Positions 1 to 11,605 of a stretch of 64,000 nt of DNA are shown here, piece by piece. The position numbers were made by a program, and so were the translations under genes. This stretch comes from Paramecium tetraurelia. Taxonomy: Eukaryota; Ciliophora; Oligohymenophorea; Peniculida; Parameciidae. Positions within the stretch are counted from its first letter, which is position 1. The number at the start of each line of letters is the position of its first letter. The stretch lies in the NCBI RefSeq assembly GCF_000165425.1, contig NW_001799311.1, positions 310,001 to 374,000 on the forward strand. The letters are read 5' to 3'. Under the pieces are notes generated by a model. That model was given only the letters and a program-made list of their open reading frames with translations. It was not told the DNA's origin and ran no database searches.

Positions 1-125
1 CCAAGTCCTCCAGTTTATGGCATTTAGTTGTCAGAGTCGATTCCTCCTAAGCTTTTGATAAAAGTTGACTTTCCGGATCCAGAATCTCCGTAAACCAAAT
101 AAGTTCTAATATGTTAATTTTACAT
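1..125 (-). CDS. P-loop NTPase, N-terminal part (runs off the left edge)
   Basis: Only the first 41 or so codons lie in the window. The start is the ATG at 125-123. Around residues 13-21 there is a perfect Walker A motif, GDSGSGKST, which binds the phosphates of ATP or GTP. The frame needs TAA read as glutamine. So near the N-terminus and followed by an 'IKSLGGI' stretch, it recalls small GTPases of the AIG1/septin kind or a kinase, but the family cannot be settled from this piece. Confidence 0.55.
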
Positions 126-148
126 ATACAATAATTTGATTGATTTTT

Positions 149-509
149 ATGAAATATAGATTCAGACTAATTTCTACTTGTTTAATCCTTATCACTTATT
201 GTTTGGTTCAAAACTCTTCTCTCTCTTGATTATCAGAATTTAAGATCCATTTTATTTGAAAATTCAGATAATTATGAAGTGAAATAATAGGAATTCATCT
301 AAAATTACTAAAATTATCTATCAATCTTAGACTTCACCATAATTCATAAGGGCAGATATATTTTTTCTAAATAAAAAACAATTATTTAACAAACATTATT
401 GCAATTTTATAAATAAAATATATTATTTATGGATTTTAATACTTAAGCATTCTTTTACTAAGATTTAATTTATTACTATAAAATTAAAAATTATGTTCTA
501 ATAAATTTA
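149..509 (+). other. Coding-like fragment, no clean model
   Basis: An ATG at 149 opens a 26-codon frame that looks like a signal peptide and stops at TGA. A second frame, open from about 155 to 509 with no ATG of its own, gives a plausible protein tail rich in Q, N, Y and F. I found no intron that joins the two. It could be a decayed gene or chance: long open frames arise easily here because only TGA stops. Confidence 0.22.
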
Positions 510-647
510 TGATTATTTCCAAAAACATTAATGCTGTTTAAAATTTTAGACAGCAATATCAGTATTTGGCAATAAAATGATAATTTCACAAAATTTATTA
601 AAAATTCATATGATATAATTTTGCAATTTATGAGGGATACTATAAAA

Positions 648-1250
648 ATGGATTTAATAATTTTTTTGAAACAAATGATTTCTAAAATCTCTTCAAAATC
701 TAACTCTAGCTTAGCCTCAAACGACGAAGACAGCTCTTACTAAACATAATTCCATCATCAACCACATTTCCAATTAGAAGATGGAATTTTTAAGTCCAAG
801 TAATTTAAATAAAGAAGAAAAACTATCCAATATGGATAGAAAGATAGAAGCAGTGCCATCTATAAGTACATCAAAGAGAAGCAAAAGGCCTTTCTTGATT
901 ACAAACCAAGAGCTTAAATTTCTTAATTCTCCGCTGAAGAGGATAGAATCCTAATCTTGCTTGTTAAGAAGTTAGGACCTAAGTTCAATAAAATAACAAG
1001 GTATTTCTCAGGAAAAACAGTTAATATGATTAAAAATAGATATTATAAGGCTCTACGATATGTTGAATCTCAAGAAATTCCAAAGGAACTTGAAGAAGAA
1101 CTTCTTTCAAACAACAATGATTCAAGAATTATTGGTAGGAAAATTCTAAATTTATGGCCCCAACATAAATATATGAGTTCTGTGTTAGAGAACAGCCCTC
1201 TCTTTCCAGAAGCAAAGGAAATTTTGCACACCTTTTTGAGTTCATTTTAA
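648..1250 (+). CDS. Single-repeat Myb/SANT-like DNA-binding protein
   Basis: A 200-residue protein without introns. The start chosen is ATG 648; a second in-frame ATG at 675 is possible. Residues about 75-140 carry a Myb/SANT-type domain: a basic lead-in, 'FSAEEDRILILLVKKLGPKF', then 'FSGKTVNMIKNRYY', matching the W-x-EED...LG-x-x-W...R-x-x-x-x-x-x-N-R-Y pattern, with the usual tryptophans replaced by phenylalanine. Such domains bind DNA in transcription factors or chromatin proteins. The N-terminus is serine and glutamine rich, the C-terminus helical with no known domain. The nuclear role is inferred from the domain only. Confidence 0.72.
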
Positions 1251-1566
1251 TAACTCATCAGCAATTGCAAAAGTGACAAATGAAATATATATATATGTTA
1301 TAAAACATAATTAACAGTACTAAATTTTGTATTCTTTTAAGTTACAAATTACTGTATTTTTCGTATTATAATCATCTATTTGCTATGATAAGTTTATTGG
1401 TAGAAAATATTCTTAAAATAGTCATGAATTATTTAAGAAATTTATGATATACAACAAATATATAAATAAATCAAAAATAAATCATAAAATTCAAATATTT
1501 AATATTATAGCTGTTAATACAATCTTTAGCTAAATTAATATCAAATATCTTAAATATAGAGTAATT

Positions 1567-1830
1567 ATGGTTAAGAAAAAACGCAAGGAGTTAAATAGCT
1601 TAAAATAATCAAAAGTTAAGTCCAAAATTAAATTGATCAAAATCCAAGTTCTCAAAACTTAGAGTTATACAAACTTTAAATACATAGATATAAATAATAA
1701 TTTCATAGCAATAAACGATATTCGTTTAAAATTAAGAACTCTCGAATTATACTTTCTCTATGATAAATATAAGGTATATTTAATGTTTTTGTTGTCAAAA
1801 ATCAATTCTATATTACAAAATTATAGATGA
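1567..1830 (+). CDS. Small basic protein, hypothetical
   Basis: An 87-codon frame from ATG 1567 to TGA 1830. Its N-terminus is strongly basic (starts MVKKKRKEL, then lysine every few residues), the rest is neutral. No family is recognised. The bottom strand is open over the same bases for about 145 codons, but that translation is low-complexity and hydrophobic, so the top strand is the better choice. The gene may be chance or a decayed exon. Confidence 0.38.
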
Positions 1831-2473
1831 TTTGTTGCTTCTTGAATAAATTTAATGTATTTTTAATATGTAAATATTTTTAAGGCTTATTCATTTTAAT
1901 TCATCTTAATTTATCGTTTAAGATGCATTTTAAAGTATAGGAGATAAACCCCAATCAGATTTCAATTTTACTAAATCTTTTGTTCATTATTTCAAAATAC
2001 ATCATAACTTTTATTTCATATTATATAGTATTAATTAATTTAAAATAAAATGCATTGATTCTTATAATTATAATAAAACAAAAACAACTACAAAGCACAA
2101 TTTATTATTTCTAAATTTCAAAATAAAAAATTCTTTTATATTTATCCCTACTTAATTTATTTTATCATCATAATACTAATTTCAATTAATTCTTTAATTA
2201 TAACAAAATACTTCTTAATTTTCAAATAATATGTTAATTAAAGTAATTAATTTAGTTAAGATAATACTTTACTCATTTAATTAAATGAAGCTAGCTGCTA
2301 ATTATCTAATATTAATTAAAGGATTAGTAAAGCTCTTAAAATTTTTAACTAATGGATATATAGACTTTGTTACAAAGCTCTTTTTATTGATGTGTAACTT
2401 CTTATTAGCATTTTTTCCTGAGTAGAGTAATAATTATAGGCAACTTTTAATTCTGCTAACATATTTTTTGGGT
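1831..2473. other. AT-rich stretch without a supported gene
   Basis: No conserved protein, RNA gene or repeat was seen. An ATG at 2285 starts a frame open to 2745, hydrophobic and of AT-driven composition; it overlaps the better coding-like frame of the next entry and is not accepted. Confidence 0.4.
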
Positions 2474-2991
2474 CGTGAATAACCTATAATCGTAAAGCAA
2501 GCATATTCGTAATTTATCTAATACAGAAAAATATTGTTTTATCCATTCCTATATTTTTCATCCCATATTCTATATTAAAGGTCTTGGCTTTTCACAAATG
2601 TGAAGCTATTGAGAAACAGTTATAATTAGGATTTTTTATATCACCTTTATAATAAGTATAAGAGGTCTCTTTAAATAGATTAGTCCCTCAATTCATGGCT
2701 AAGTAACTATATAGTTTTATAAAAAGTAGTGATATTTGCAAATTGAACAAAATTGGTTCATCATAAGATGATTATGAATTTTCCAATCTTTAGTTTTATT
2801 TGGCGAATTCAATGGAACCTCTATATTTTTTATTCAGATTCTATCTATCTTAACTTCTTCCTCTCCAATTGCAGATCTAAACCCCACTCTTTCATAATTA
2901 TACTAGTTAAGGCTCAGAATGCTGGTATGGATCTCATTGATTTGTAATAAAAAAATAAAGAGCTTTATTCCTTTTTCAAATATTAGTAGTT
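2474..2991 (+). pseudogene. Frame-broken coding remnant
   Basis: Two frames in succession give convincing protein. One, open from 2474 to the TGA at 2938-2940, reads with mixed polar and hydrophobic residues (it includes 'SLNRLVPQFMAKQLYSF'). The other takes over near 2905 and ends at 2991 ('LVKAQNAGMDLIDLQQ' followed by a polar tail). A third protein-like piece follows at about 2985-3105 and a fourth up to 3410. No GTA...TAG intron links them. I read this as an old gene losing its frame; a gene with unusual introns is possible. The family is not recognised. Confidence 0.35.
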
Positions 2992-3654
2992 TTTCTGAAA
3001 TATTTTTACTTGTAATTGGAATATTTGCTTTGAATGTCATTTTAGCTTATTAATTTGAATTTGATAACAAAGGAAATATTATATCAAAAATGAAATAACA
3101 ATGATGTCATTATTTGAATAGAGGCTCTTTTTTTTGTATTTTTTAATCAGTCGAATAAAACAGTAGTACTGAATTCAAATTCAATTTTATATTTTAGGTA
3201 GTTGAAGTAGTCTGGAAATTGAATAAGAAATAAAAATCTAAAACGTTTATCAATAATATTGTAACGCTGCTTATTTAGGAGATTAGGTTATTATTTTTAA
3301 CCCGACTTTTAGTTATTGGAAATCCTGTTGGCTAATATTTTCTAAAATAATATACAAAGAACCTATTTTTGGGGTTCGTAAATTTCTGATTATTTTAACT
3401 AATTATATATTGTTTTGCTTAATAGACCAAACTATCCAATAATTTTTAAGAAATCAAAGGTGACTGTTTTGTTAACTGAAAATTATATAATATCATTTAT
3501 AAAATTAAAGTATTATTGAAGAATATATTAGATAAAAGAACATAATTTTAGATACAAAAATTCTAGTTGTTGTATTTTTAATGATAAATTACTTCATGCC
3601 ATATCTTGAGTTATCTACATTAACTATAATTACACAAAATTTTCCAATGTTTAC
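2992..3654. other. Degenerate AT-rich interval
   Basis: Short coding-like pieces on the top strand (about 2985-3105 and 3190-3410) in shifting frames, probably the continuation of the broken gene to the left. Nothing else was recognised. Confidence 0.35.
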
Positions 3655-4893
3655 ACTATTATTTCCGTAATTAATTCTGTTTTTAACTTTTAAATTTGAA
3701 TTTAAATATGTTAAATACTTTATTTGTTATCTTTTTATTTTACAGAAAATTTAACATTATTAAGGAAATAATTAAGTATTTTTAATTAATTATCTTGTAA
3801 TTATGAATTTATATCGTCTTTGATTGATTATAAATCTAATTCAAATTTGAATTCCTTCAATATTTCATCTTTATTTTCATTTATTATTTAGTTAATCATT
3901 TCTTCATTATTGATACTTAATTCTTATTTTAAATTAATATATGTATCATCATTTTTTGGAGGATTTTAATATTCATACCTTATTGCTGTTCTAAATTCGT
4001 TGGTAATTAATGGGAATATTGTTTATAAGATTTGCTAAATTTCATAAGACTATCCATCTTTATAATATTATTGTTAAATCTATTCTAAATTCTTACTAAC
4101 ATCCTCAATTCTCATTTATCTCTTGAAGTTACTACTTCGTAAAGCCTATGTCCACAATAGTCAATCTTTAATTCTTATTATTTTGATTATTATATTTTTC
4201 AAAGATAATCTTGGATGCTTCAATAAACTAGTCGAATGATTTAAATATTCCTTCATCCAATAAACCTTTGAAAATATAAACAAGATCTGGGTATTTCTAA
4301 TTAAATGCTTTTTATTTTTCATCGCTCATCTTATTATCGTTTATTAATTGCTTTCCCTTTTGCTTGTCAATCAAACTTTTATTTTTTACTAAGTTAAATA
4401 ATGTTAATTATGATTTCCTTAATAGATTAATCATCTTTTTTTTTACTATCTTTATAATTGTCTCTTTCATAAAAAGGACAATCATATCCAAGAAAATGTA
4501 TTGTATAAACTAACTTTTCTGGGAATATAGTAATTTAATGTTATTTGTCTGTTAGATTTATTAAAATTCTATCAGAACTTAAATAATTATGTTAAATATT
4601 TTATTTTTAAAGTTCTTAATATTTGTTCAAAATAGCTAAACACAATTAAATATTTTAAGCAATAGTTAATCGTATGAATTTAATTTCCTAAAAAATATAA
4701 ATTAGATTACTTGTAAATAAATTAATAAACTTAATGTCATTTACATTGAATGATCAATTGTATATTCAACAATCTTGCAATCATCATTTAATTACCAATT
4801 CTTTAGTCCATCATATTCTAATATTCTTTTCATTTCTTCATTCGATTTTTCGTAACTATAGGTTTATGTGCTTTTATAATTTAAACCTTTCAT
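3655..4893 (-). pseudogene. Broken member (copy B) of a local three-gene family
   Basis: Starts at ATG 4893. After removal of a 23-nt intron (GTAATC...TTTTAG, about 4686-4708) the frame follows its paralogues at 5121-6371 and 10109-11406 closely, with the shared motif 'YTIHFLGYDCPFYER' around residue 115. Near 4374 an extra base after an A-run throws the frame onto a TGA, and a second disruption lies near 4085-4125. Downstream the sequence still matches copy C base for base over hundreds of positions. Function unknown. It is called a pseudogene because copy C, nearly identical, keeps the frame at both places. Confidence 0.75.
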
Positions 4894-4905
4894 TATAGAA
4901 TTATA
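3655..4905. repeat. Segmental duplication, left copy
   Basis: About 1.25 kb that is closely matched, in the same orientation, by 10165-11412. The match covers gene copy B/C including its intron and some bases past the coding ends, so it is a DNA duplication, not just protein similarity. Identity looks above 90 percent by eye, with scattered substitutions and a few indels. No terminal repeats or target-site duplication were seen. Confidence 0.85.
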
Positions 4906-5120
4906 ATAATATATTTTATAATTATTATTTATGAATGTAATTTTCTAATTTTCTTGTAATTTTAAAGGCCTCAAATTTATTATACTTAACTATATTATTT
5001 ATTTTTACACTGTGAAATTATACAAAATTTGATTTAATTATTGAATTCATCATAAAGAAGCTTATTTCAAAATTTGAATATATAAAATAAATATGAAAAT
5101 TAATTATTTATTATATAAAT

Positions 5121-6371
5121 TCAAAACATTTCTTCTAACAACTAAATGATGTTTAAGTCGATTTATTCTTTGATATTTTCTTCTACTATTTAATTTAATA
5201 GTTTTTATTTTAAGTTATCAATTAGTTTAATTAGCTTTTGGTTATTTTCTATTTAAAAGTTAATATTATTATAAAAGTAATTCAAAATGTTTAATCTATC
5301 GGGTAGTGATGAGATAGTTTTTTAGAAAATTATCTATTTATCTATATCGAATTTATATGTTATTTAAGCTTTTTTCAACAATTTGTCTATTTGAATATTA
5401 ATATCTTCCATATCCATGCATCCAATTATAAGTTAAAGATTTATAAATTGTCTATTTTGAGCTTGAATTTAATCTGAGTAAATATAAGATTCTTTCACTT
5501 CTCTCATTATTAGTGGAATGGTTTCGATTAAAAGCTATTCAACTCTGATCCATTTTAGACTTGAATAAGTAGATTGTACAATATTTACAATATTCTAACT
5601 TACTTGTTTTGATCTAAACTTTCTCCAAAATATTTTTTCATCAAATCTTAAGTCGATACCTATTAATAGTTATCGTTAATTGTTTGAATTGTCAAATAAC
5701 GTAAATATATCATTGGATTTATTAATGAACTGCTCAAGCGATATGCATATTCCCTCATTATATATCTTCTAATAAATTTCTTCTTCGGCCTAAAGGATTT
5801 ATTAAAACCTCTCAGTACCATTCTACTTTTAAAGCATTTTTTTATATTTTTCTTTAAACTTATTTTTGGCAACTTATAGAATATGTGTAATTATTTCTTT
5901 AACTGATTATTCATCGCTTTTCTAAACAGAGTCTTAATTTTCCAATTCATAAAAAGGACAGTCATAACCTGTAAAATGTATTGAATACCTTAATTCTTAT
6001 GGCAATATACTCATAGCTTATGATTCATTTTCAAATTGTAAATATATTCGATCAGAACTTAAATATTTATGTTAAATTTAGTTATTTTCAAGTTATTTAT
6101 ACTTATTATAAATATTGATTCCTAATTAAATAATTTATGCAAGTGAAAATCTTAAGAAATCGGCTTCCTAAGATATAAAATATATTACAATGAATAGAAG
6201 TAAATAACTTAATTTAATTGAAATTGAGTTATTGATAGTATACTTAACTATTTTCTATTATTGATTAAAGTCCCATGTTTGGAAATTTTCTAATTCTAAA
6301 ATTCTCTTCATTTCCTTTATTGGTCTATTATAAGTGTAGGTTAGATAACTCTCATATTTAAAGTCTTTCAT
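5121..6371 (-). CDS. Intact member (copy A) of a local three-gene family, function unknown
   Basis: From ATG 6371 to TGA 5121; removal of a 21-nt intron (6168-6188, GTAATA...CTTAG) gives 409 residues. The intron lies at the same site as those in copies B and C. Shared features are an N-terminal 'YNRPIKEMKRILE' motif, a leucine-rich middle, and 'YSIHFTGYDCPFYELE' around residue 115. The C-terminal half is long helices rich in Q, N, I and L. No signal peptide, clear membrane segment or known domain was seen. It sits right behind the broken copy B on the same strand and is much more diverged from B and C than they are from each other. Confidence 0.7.
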
Positions 6372-6517
6372 TTTATAAAAAATATTATATATTACTAATA
6401 TATTTATAATTCTGTAAAATTGTAATATTAATAATAGATAGGATTTCAGATGAGTTTATCATTAAAAAGAGTGGAATACTGATTGATGCATTAGTAAAAT
6501 TACAACTTTTAAATTTA

Positions 6518-7387
6518 ATGAAATATCTAAAAATGGAAATATTAAAAGAATAAACTAAACTATATTACTAATTGAAACAATATTTAATTTCTAATATTTT
6601 GATTAAAGGATATGAATTATAAGATGTCAACACCGCTTAGTTTCTAAATTCTCTCACAATCATTTTAGTAATCTTCCTCTATTTCCAGTTCAATTTACAA
6701 TTTTCAACTTAATACTCTAATTTATGCAATATTCGATTAACTTAATAAGAAGATCAAAAAGAAAATCAAAAGCATAATTATCGTTTGATAATATTTCTAA
6801 AATAATTAAACATATTAAGCACTCTTATAATTGAAATTTATCAATTTTATATTTTTGAAACTAAACCCTTTTTTGTAATTTTTATGATTCAGTTTGAGGA
6901 ATAAGGGTATATTGATTCAACTATTATTTTAATTCTTTGTGTATTTATATTGGTCAGATTCAAAATACCGAAAGTAACTTGCTTATAACTTTAATAGATA
7001 AAAAAAAAATATTATTTTTATTTTTTGTGTTTTACTTTTCACTTATACTCATAATTATATAATTTTTTGAGTTTTGACTTTTAAAATTGGAATTATAAAT
7101 TAGTAATGGCTTTAAAAATACTATAAAATATTTTTAATCAAATTAACCCTTTTACTTAGATCCTATTTACAGAAAGTTTATTTATGAAATTGGATTATAA
7201 AATATTATTATTAATTGCAGAGGATTAAACTAAAATTAAAATGAGTTCAATTAGATTTAAGCAAATATCAATGCTTAAATTTGTATTTGATGTAATTTAA
7301 ATTAGAAACATCAGTTCTTTCTTAGTTATGCATTAATTTAAACACAGCGAGGAAAACACATTTAATAAAGAGAATAATAAGTAATGA
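6518..7387 (+). CDS. Doubtful open frame, membrane-protein-like
   Basis: The frame is open for over 300 codons (about 6420-7387), with a first in-frame ATG at 6518 giving 289 residues. It has several hydrophobic stretches (about residues 43-62, 110-150, 175-195) but very few glycines, alanines or acidic residues, as expected of translated AT-rich noncoding DNA. Because TGA is rare here, frames of this length occur by chance. Low confidence; given so that the interval is not read as fully empty. Confidence 0.25.
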
Positions 7388-7683
7388 TATATTTAGAAGT
7401 ATCCTTTTCAGATAAATTAAAAAAATCTCTTGTCCTGACTCAATGTAAACTTGATAAAAGCAATAATATGATATTAATGTTTTTCAGATAGTAGTAACAA
7501 ATTTATTAAAATCTTAAACAAAACTCATGAACAATTTTAGATTTACCTAAATATTAGTTTATCTTTTTTTCAATGGCAGGATTAAATTCTTGATCACAAT
7601 CTAAATGATCTATTTAACTAAAATTTTAATGCTTTTCATATTAATATTAATACAAATATAGAATTTATTATAAATAACAACTA

Positions 7684-8350
7684 ATGATTAATCAAGATAG
7701 ATCACAAAGTAATTTTCTAAAAGAGGATTCACATTTACCAGTTGAAACTATACTATACTAAGGAAAGAAATACGTTCCATTCTTCCTTGGGGGCTCATAG
7801 GGATATTATACAGATTAATAACCTATACCTCCTTATGATGCATTCGATATGATTTTAGAAGTGTTAGCAATTATAGAATTAATATTGATGTGGGTGTTCT
7901 TTGCTCAATTGTACAATTAAGTAGTGAATAAATAAATCATTGATAGCTTGATTTAGTGATTCCAGTGTTTTATAATGCATTGGGAGAATAGACAGCAACC
8001 GGCGATAAAATTATTTTGTTAGCAATCCCAACTCTTGGCACATTTTTTTTTGTTTTATTAACTATATTATCATTAATAACTAATAGATTTTAGTATGATT
8101 TATAAGTGACTCCAGAAAATTCAAGGATTGTATTTTCAAATACTCGAAAATTAATTCTTGTATTCAAAGTGATTACAATTGGATTGTATTATTTTAAAAT
8201 GAGTTTAGGTTTATATTTTTGAGTATTGGCTCAATTAGAGTGATTTAGAATTAGATAAATGGATATTTAATGTCATATGTGGTTTTTATAATAATAGTGT
8301 ATGGATTAGCCTATTATTATTATACAATAGAAATGGCAAAGATAATATGA
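7684..8350 (+). CDS. Small multipass membrane protein with DUF1648-like segment
   Basis: ATG 7684 to TGA 8350; introns at 7921-7946 (26 nt) and 8186-8208 (23 nt) give 205 residues in one frame. A polar N-terminus of about 45 residues is followed by four or more membrane segments. Between the first and second is 'LDLVIPVFYNALGEQTATGD' followed by 'KIILLAIPTLGTF', which resembles the DUF1648 pattern of bacterial SdpI-like membrane proteins (IP-x-H-F...G...K...P). The histidine is a tyrosine here. The assignment is from memory of the pattern. Function in ciliates unknown; the gene lies between the family copies A and C, on the other strand. Confidence 0.6.
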
Positions 8351-8499
8351 GATTATAGTAATAGTTATATAAATCATTTATCTAACAGGTATAAACATTG
8401 GTTGATTGTTTTATCTTCCCTTAGCTATACAACAACCTATTACCTTTTACATTTAATCATTAAATTTAATACATAAATTAATTAAATAATTGAATTCTT

Positions 8500-9978
8500 A
8501 TTTATTGACTTTTTATTGGAGGAGTGCTTTTGTCTTGGAATATTAGTTTATCATCCAAATTATTTCATCGAATATCACGATAAAAAGTTGCCTGATCTTT
8601 TTACTAAACTGAAGGATGCAATTTCTTAGGCAAACTTTAAGGAAATCCAAAAAATTGCATGGATGCTACAATAATAATTGATAATTAAAGAAGATATCTA
8701 AAAGATTTCGGAATTATTGAAATATAGTTAAACCACAAATTCATCACTATCTCTCAAGAAAAATTGAATGTAGATTAAACTATTGAAGCTTTTTATGCAT
8801 TTAGAATATTTAATCATGATAAATATGCTAAAGTCTTAAAGATTTATTGTATTTTATTTTTGCTGATTAATTAGATCATTTAGCTGATTGATATTCACTT
8901 GATTATTATAATTTAATTTAACAGGTTAAAAATATTTATTTACTATTGTAACAAGAATTCTTCTGGATATTTCCTTCTTGAAAGTTCCAAGTATGTATTC
9001 AACTCTATCAAGACTTTAATGATTTAATCTTTTTATTAGAATATTAATTACAAGAACCTGATGAGTATTAATTAGTTCATATCCTATATGCTCTCTCAAA
9101 AGGTAATCATGGAATTTAAACTGGAACTATGTAAACTTATAAATATTAAGAATAATTTGTTTTAAAGTATTTCGATCAATATGAAAACTTAGAAAAATCT
9201 AGATTATTTATTTCATTATAATATTTCTAAGATATACTATGCTTACACAGCCATTTATTCTGAATTTGCTCAGATCCTATATTCTTAAATTGGGTTAAAG
9301 AAAATATGGTAAAATTCTCTTTTTTAGAATAATAAAATGAAGTATAGACCTCATGTTTAATTTAGTAATGATTAAGAGATTTGGTCTAATTTTGTAAAAA
9401 ACGTGGCAACTAAAACGTTATTTTCCCTTAGCTAATTATTTCGCTTTCAAATAGGCTAAATTCTATATCACACAGTTCTATCCTCATTGGAATTTAAAAT
9501 CATTTGAATAAGTTTGCTAAAATGCTGAAAAGATGTTCCTAGCAAATAGATCTGAAAGGTAACATTTCGTCCAATAAGTTATAGATTTTTAAATTGTAAT
9601 TAATTGTTTGATATAATAAGGATCTCAATACTCATCTACAATATGATTGGAAGACTTACTATAATTGGAATTACACATGCTTATTCAATATTACAATCCC
9701 AGATCATGGAATTGCTATTATTTTGAATACTCCCAAAACAACTATTAATGGAAAACCAAGAGCTTAATTGTTACTTTAACAACAAGTAATGGCTACATAG
9801 GATTGGAAATTATTGATTTTTTATCAAGCAAAATTTTTTTCAATGAAAACAAAGGAGAGAGCTGCATTCTAGAAAAAAACAATTAATGAAGCTATTGAAT
9901 CATTGAAAGAAAAGATGAAGTCATGGGAAGAAGAGAAAAGAGATTAAATCTATGAACAATTATTAATGCAAGGCTGAA
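8500..9978 (+). pseudogene. Decayed gene with TGA stops and frameshifts
   Basis: Long protein-like stretches appear in all three top-strand frames: about 8510-8700 (ending 'FKEIQKIAWMLQQQL'), 8650-8850 ('LKDFGIIEIQLNHKF'), 8955-9250 ('LQEPDEYQLVHILYALSKGN'), and 9410-9978. The third contains TGA codons inside otherwise good sequence. The last stretch, with a possible 25-nt intron at 9592-9616, is open for about 180 codons and ends in a lysine/glutamate-rich helix before TGA 9978. So many breaks are not explained by introns. The original protein is not recognised; helical, TPR- or HEAT-like texture is only an impression. Confidence 0.55.
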
Positions 9979-10108
9979 AATGGTATTACTTCAGGAAAAA
10001 GATTTGTCAAAAGTGAGGATCTTAAAGGACTTTCAAGATTTCCAGTTTGAAATTATTAATTCTTTATATATCCCAAATATAGCAATTATTAATATAAAAT
10101 TCTGATCA

Positions 10109-11406
10109 TCAAATTAAGTCTGAAATTAACAACAATATCTATAATTCCACATAATTTTTCAACGTTTATATGGTTACTTCCTTAATTATTTCTGTTTTTA
10201 ACTTTTAAATTTGAATTTAAATATGTTAAATACTTTATTTGTTATCTTGCTATTATAAAGAAAATTTAACATTATTAAGGAAATAATTAAGTATTTTTAA
10301 TTAATTATCTTGTAATTATGAATTTATATCATCTTTGATTGATTATAAATCTAATTCAAATTTGAATTCCTTCAATATTTCATCTTTATTTTCATTTATT
10401 ATTTAGTTAATCATTTCTTCATTATTGATACTTAATTCCTATTTTAAATTAAAATATGTATCATCAATTTTTGGAGGATATTAATATTCATACCTTATTG
10501 CTGTTCTAAATTCGTTGGTAATTAATGGGAATGTTGTTTATAAGATTTGTTAAAATTCATAAGACTATCCATCTTTATAATATTATTGTTAAATCTATTC
10601 TAAATTCTTACTAACATCAGGAATTCTCCTTGATCTCTTGAAGTTAGTCTTTGTTAAACTTGTGTCCACACCAGCCAATCTTTCATACTTATTATTTTAA
10701 TTATTATATTTTTCAAAGATAATCTTGGATGCTTCAATAAACATGTCGAATGATTTAAATATTCCTTCATCCAATAAACCTTTGAAAATAGTAATAAGAT
10801 CTGGGTATTTTTAATTGAATTTTTTTTATTTTTCATCTCTCTTTTTCTCATCTGTTATTAATTACTTTCCCTTTTCTTTTGATATCAACTCTTTTTTTTT
10901 ACTAAATTAAATAATGTTAATTATGATTTCCTTAATAGATTAATCATCTATTTTTTTACTCTCTTTATATTTGTCTCTTTCATAAAAAGGACAATCATAT
11001 CCAAGAAAATGTATTGTATAAATTAAATTTCCTGGGAATATAGTAATTTAATGCTATTTGTCTGTTAGATTTATTAAAATTCTATCAGAACTTAAATAAT
11101 TATGTTAAACATTTTATTTTTAAAGTTCTTAATATTTATTCAAAATATCTAAACACAATTGAATATTTTAAGCAATAGTTAATCGTATGAATTTAATTTC
11201 CTAAAAAATATAAATTAGATTACTTGTAAATAAAGTAATAAACTTAATGTCATTTACATTGAATGATCAATTGTATATTCAACAATCTTGCAATCATCAT
11301 TTAATTACCAATTCTTTAGTCCATCATATTCTAATATTCTTTTCATTTCTTCATTCGATTTTTCGTAACTATAGGTTTATGTGCTTTTATAATTTAAACC
11401 TTTCAT
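10109..11406 (-). CDS. Intact member (copy C) of a local three-gene family, function unknown
   Basis: ATG 11406 to TGA 10109; one 23-nt intron (about 11200-11222, GTAATC...TTTTAG) leaves 424 residues in a single frame. It is nearly identical in DNA to the broken copy B, and keeps the frame across the A-run where B has an extra base (near 10891-10899). It shares with copy A the motif 'IHFLGYDCPFYER', the N-terminal 'EEMKRILE' motif and the intron site. The middle is charged (K/E/D), the C-terminal half a set of Q/N/L-rich helices. No known domain, signal peptide or membrane segment. Confidence 0.72.
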
Positions 11407-11412
11407 TTAGAA
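10165..11412. repeat. Segmental duplication, right copy
   Basis: Direct repeat partner of 3655-4905. The matching block begins in sequence past the gene's stop side and ends just upstream of its ATG (11406). Beyond 11412 the two loci diverge abruptly, which marks the duplication boundary. Confidence 0.85.
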
Positions 11413-11605
11413 ACAAATTTCTATTAATGAATTTGCAAAAATTAATTTATATCTTATATATATAGGTTTTTCATGAAATGAATAAAATACTATATTATAT
11501 TATCTAAGTTATAGATAATACAAATCTTCTCTGTCAAAAGACCACGTACATAAGAAAATTGTTCATTTATTACAAAAATACTTAAATAAAATAATATTAT
11601 TCTAT

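Noticed and set aside
1494-1964. Minus-strand 145-codon frame with hydrophobic end
   Set aside because: Low-complexity, AT-driven composition; the plus-strand basic ORF 1567-1830 looks more like protein.
4374-4400. Programmed +1 frameshifting at AAA-TAA in copy B, as in Euplotes
   Set aside because: TAA is glutamine here, copy C keeps the frame without any shift, and a second disruption follows; a broken gene is simpler.
10880-10905. Frameshift also in copy C
   Set aside because: A recount of the A-run (nine, not ten) shows copy C stays in frame; total coding length divides by three.
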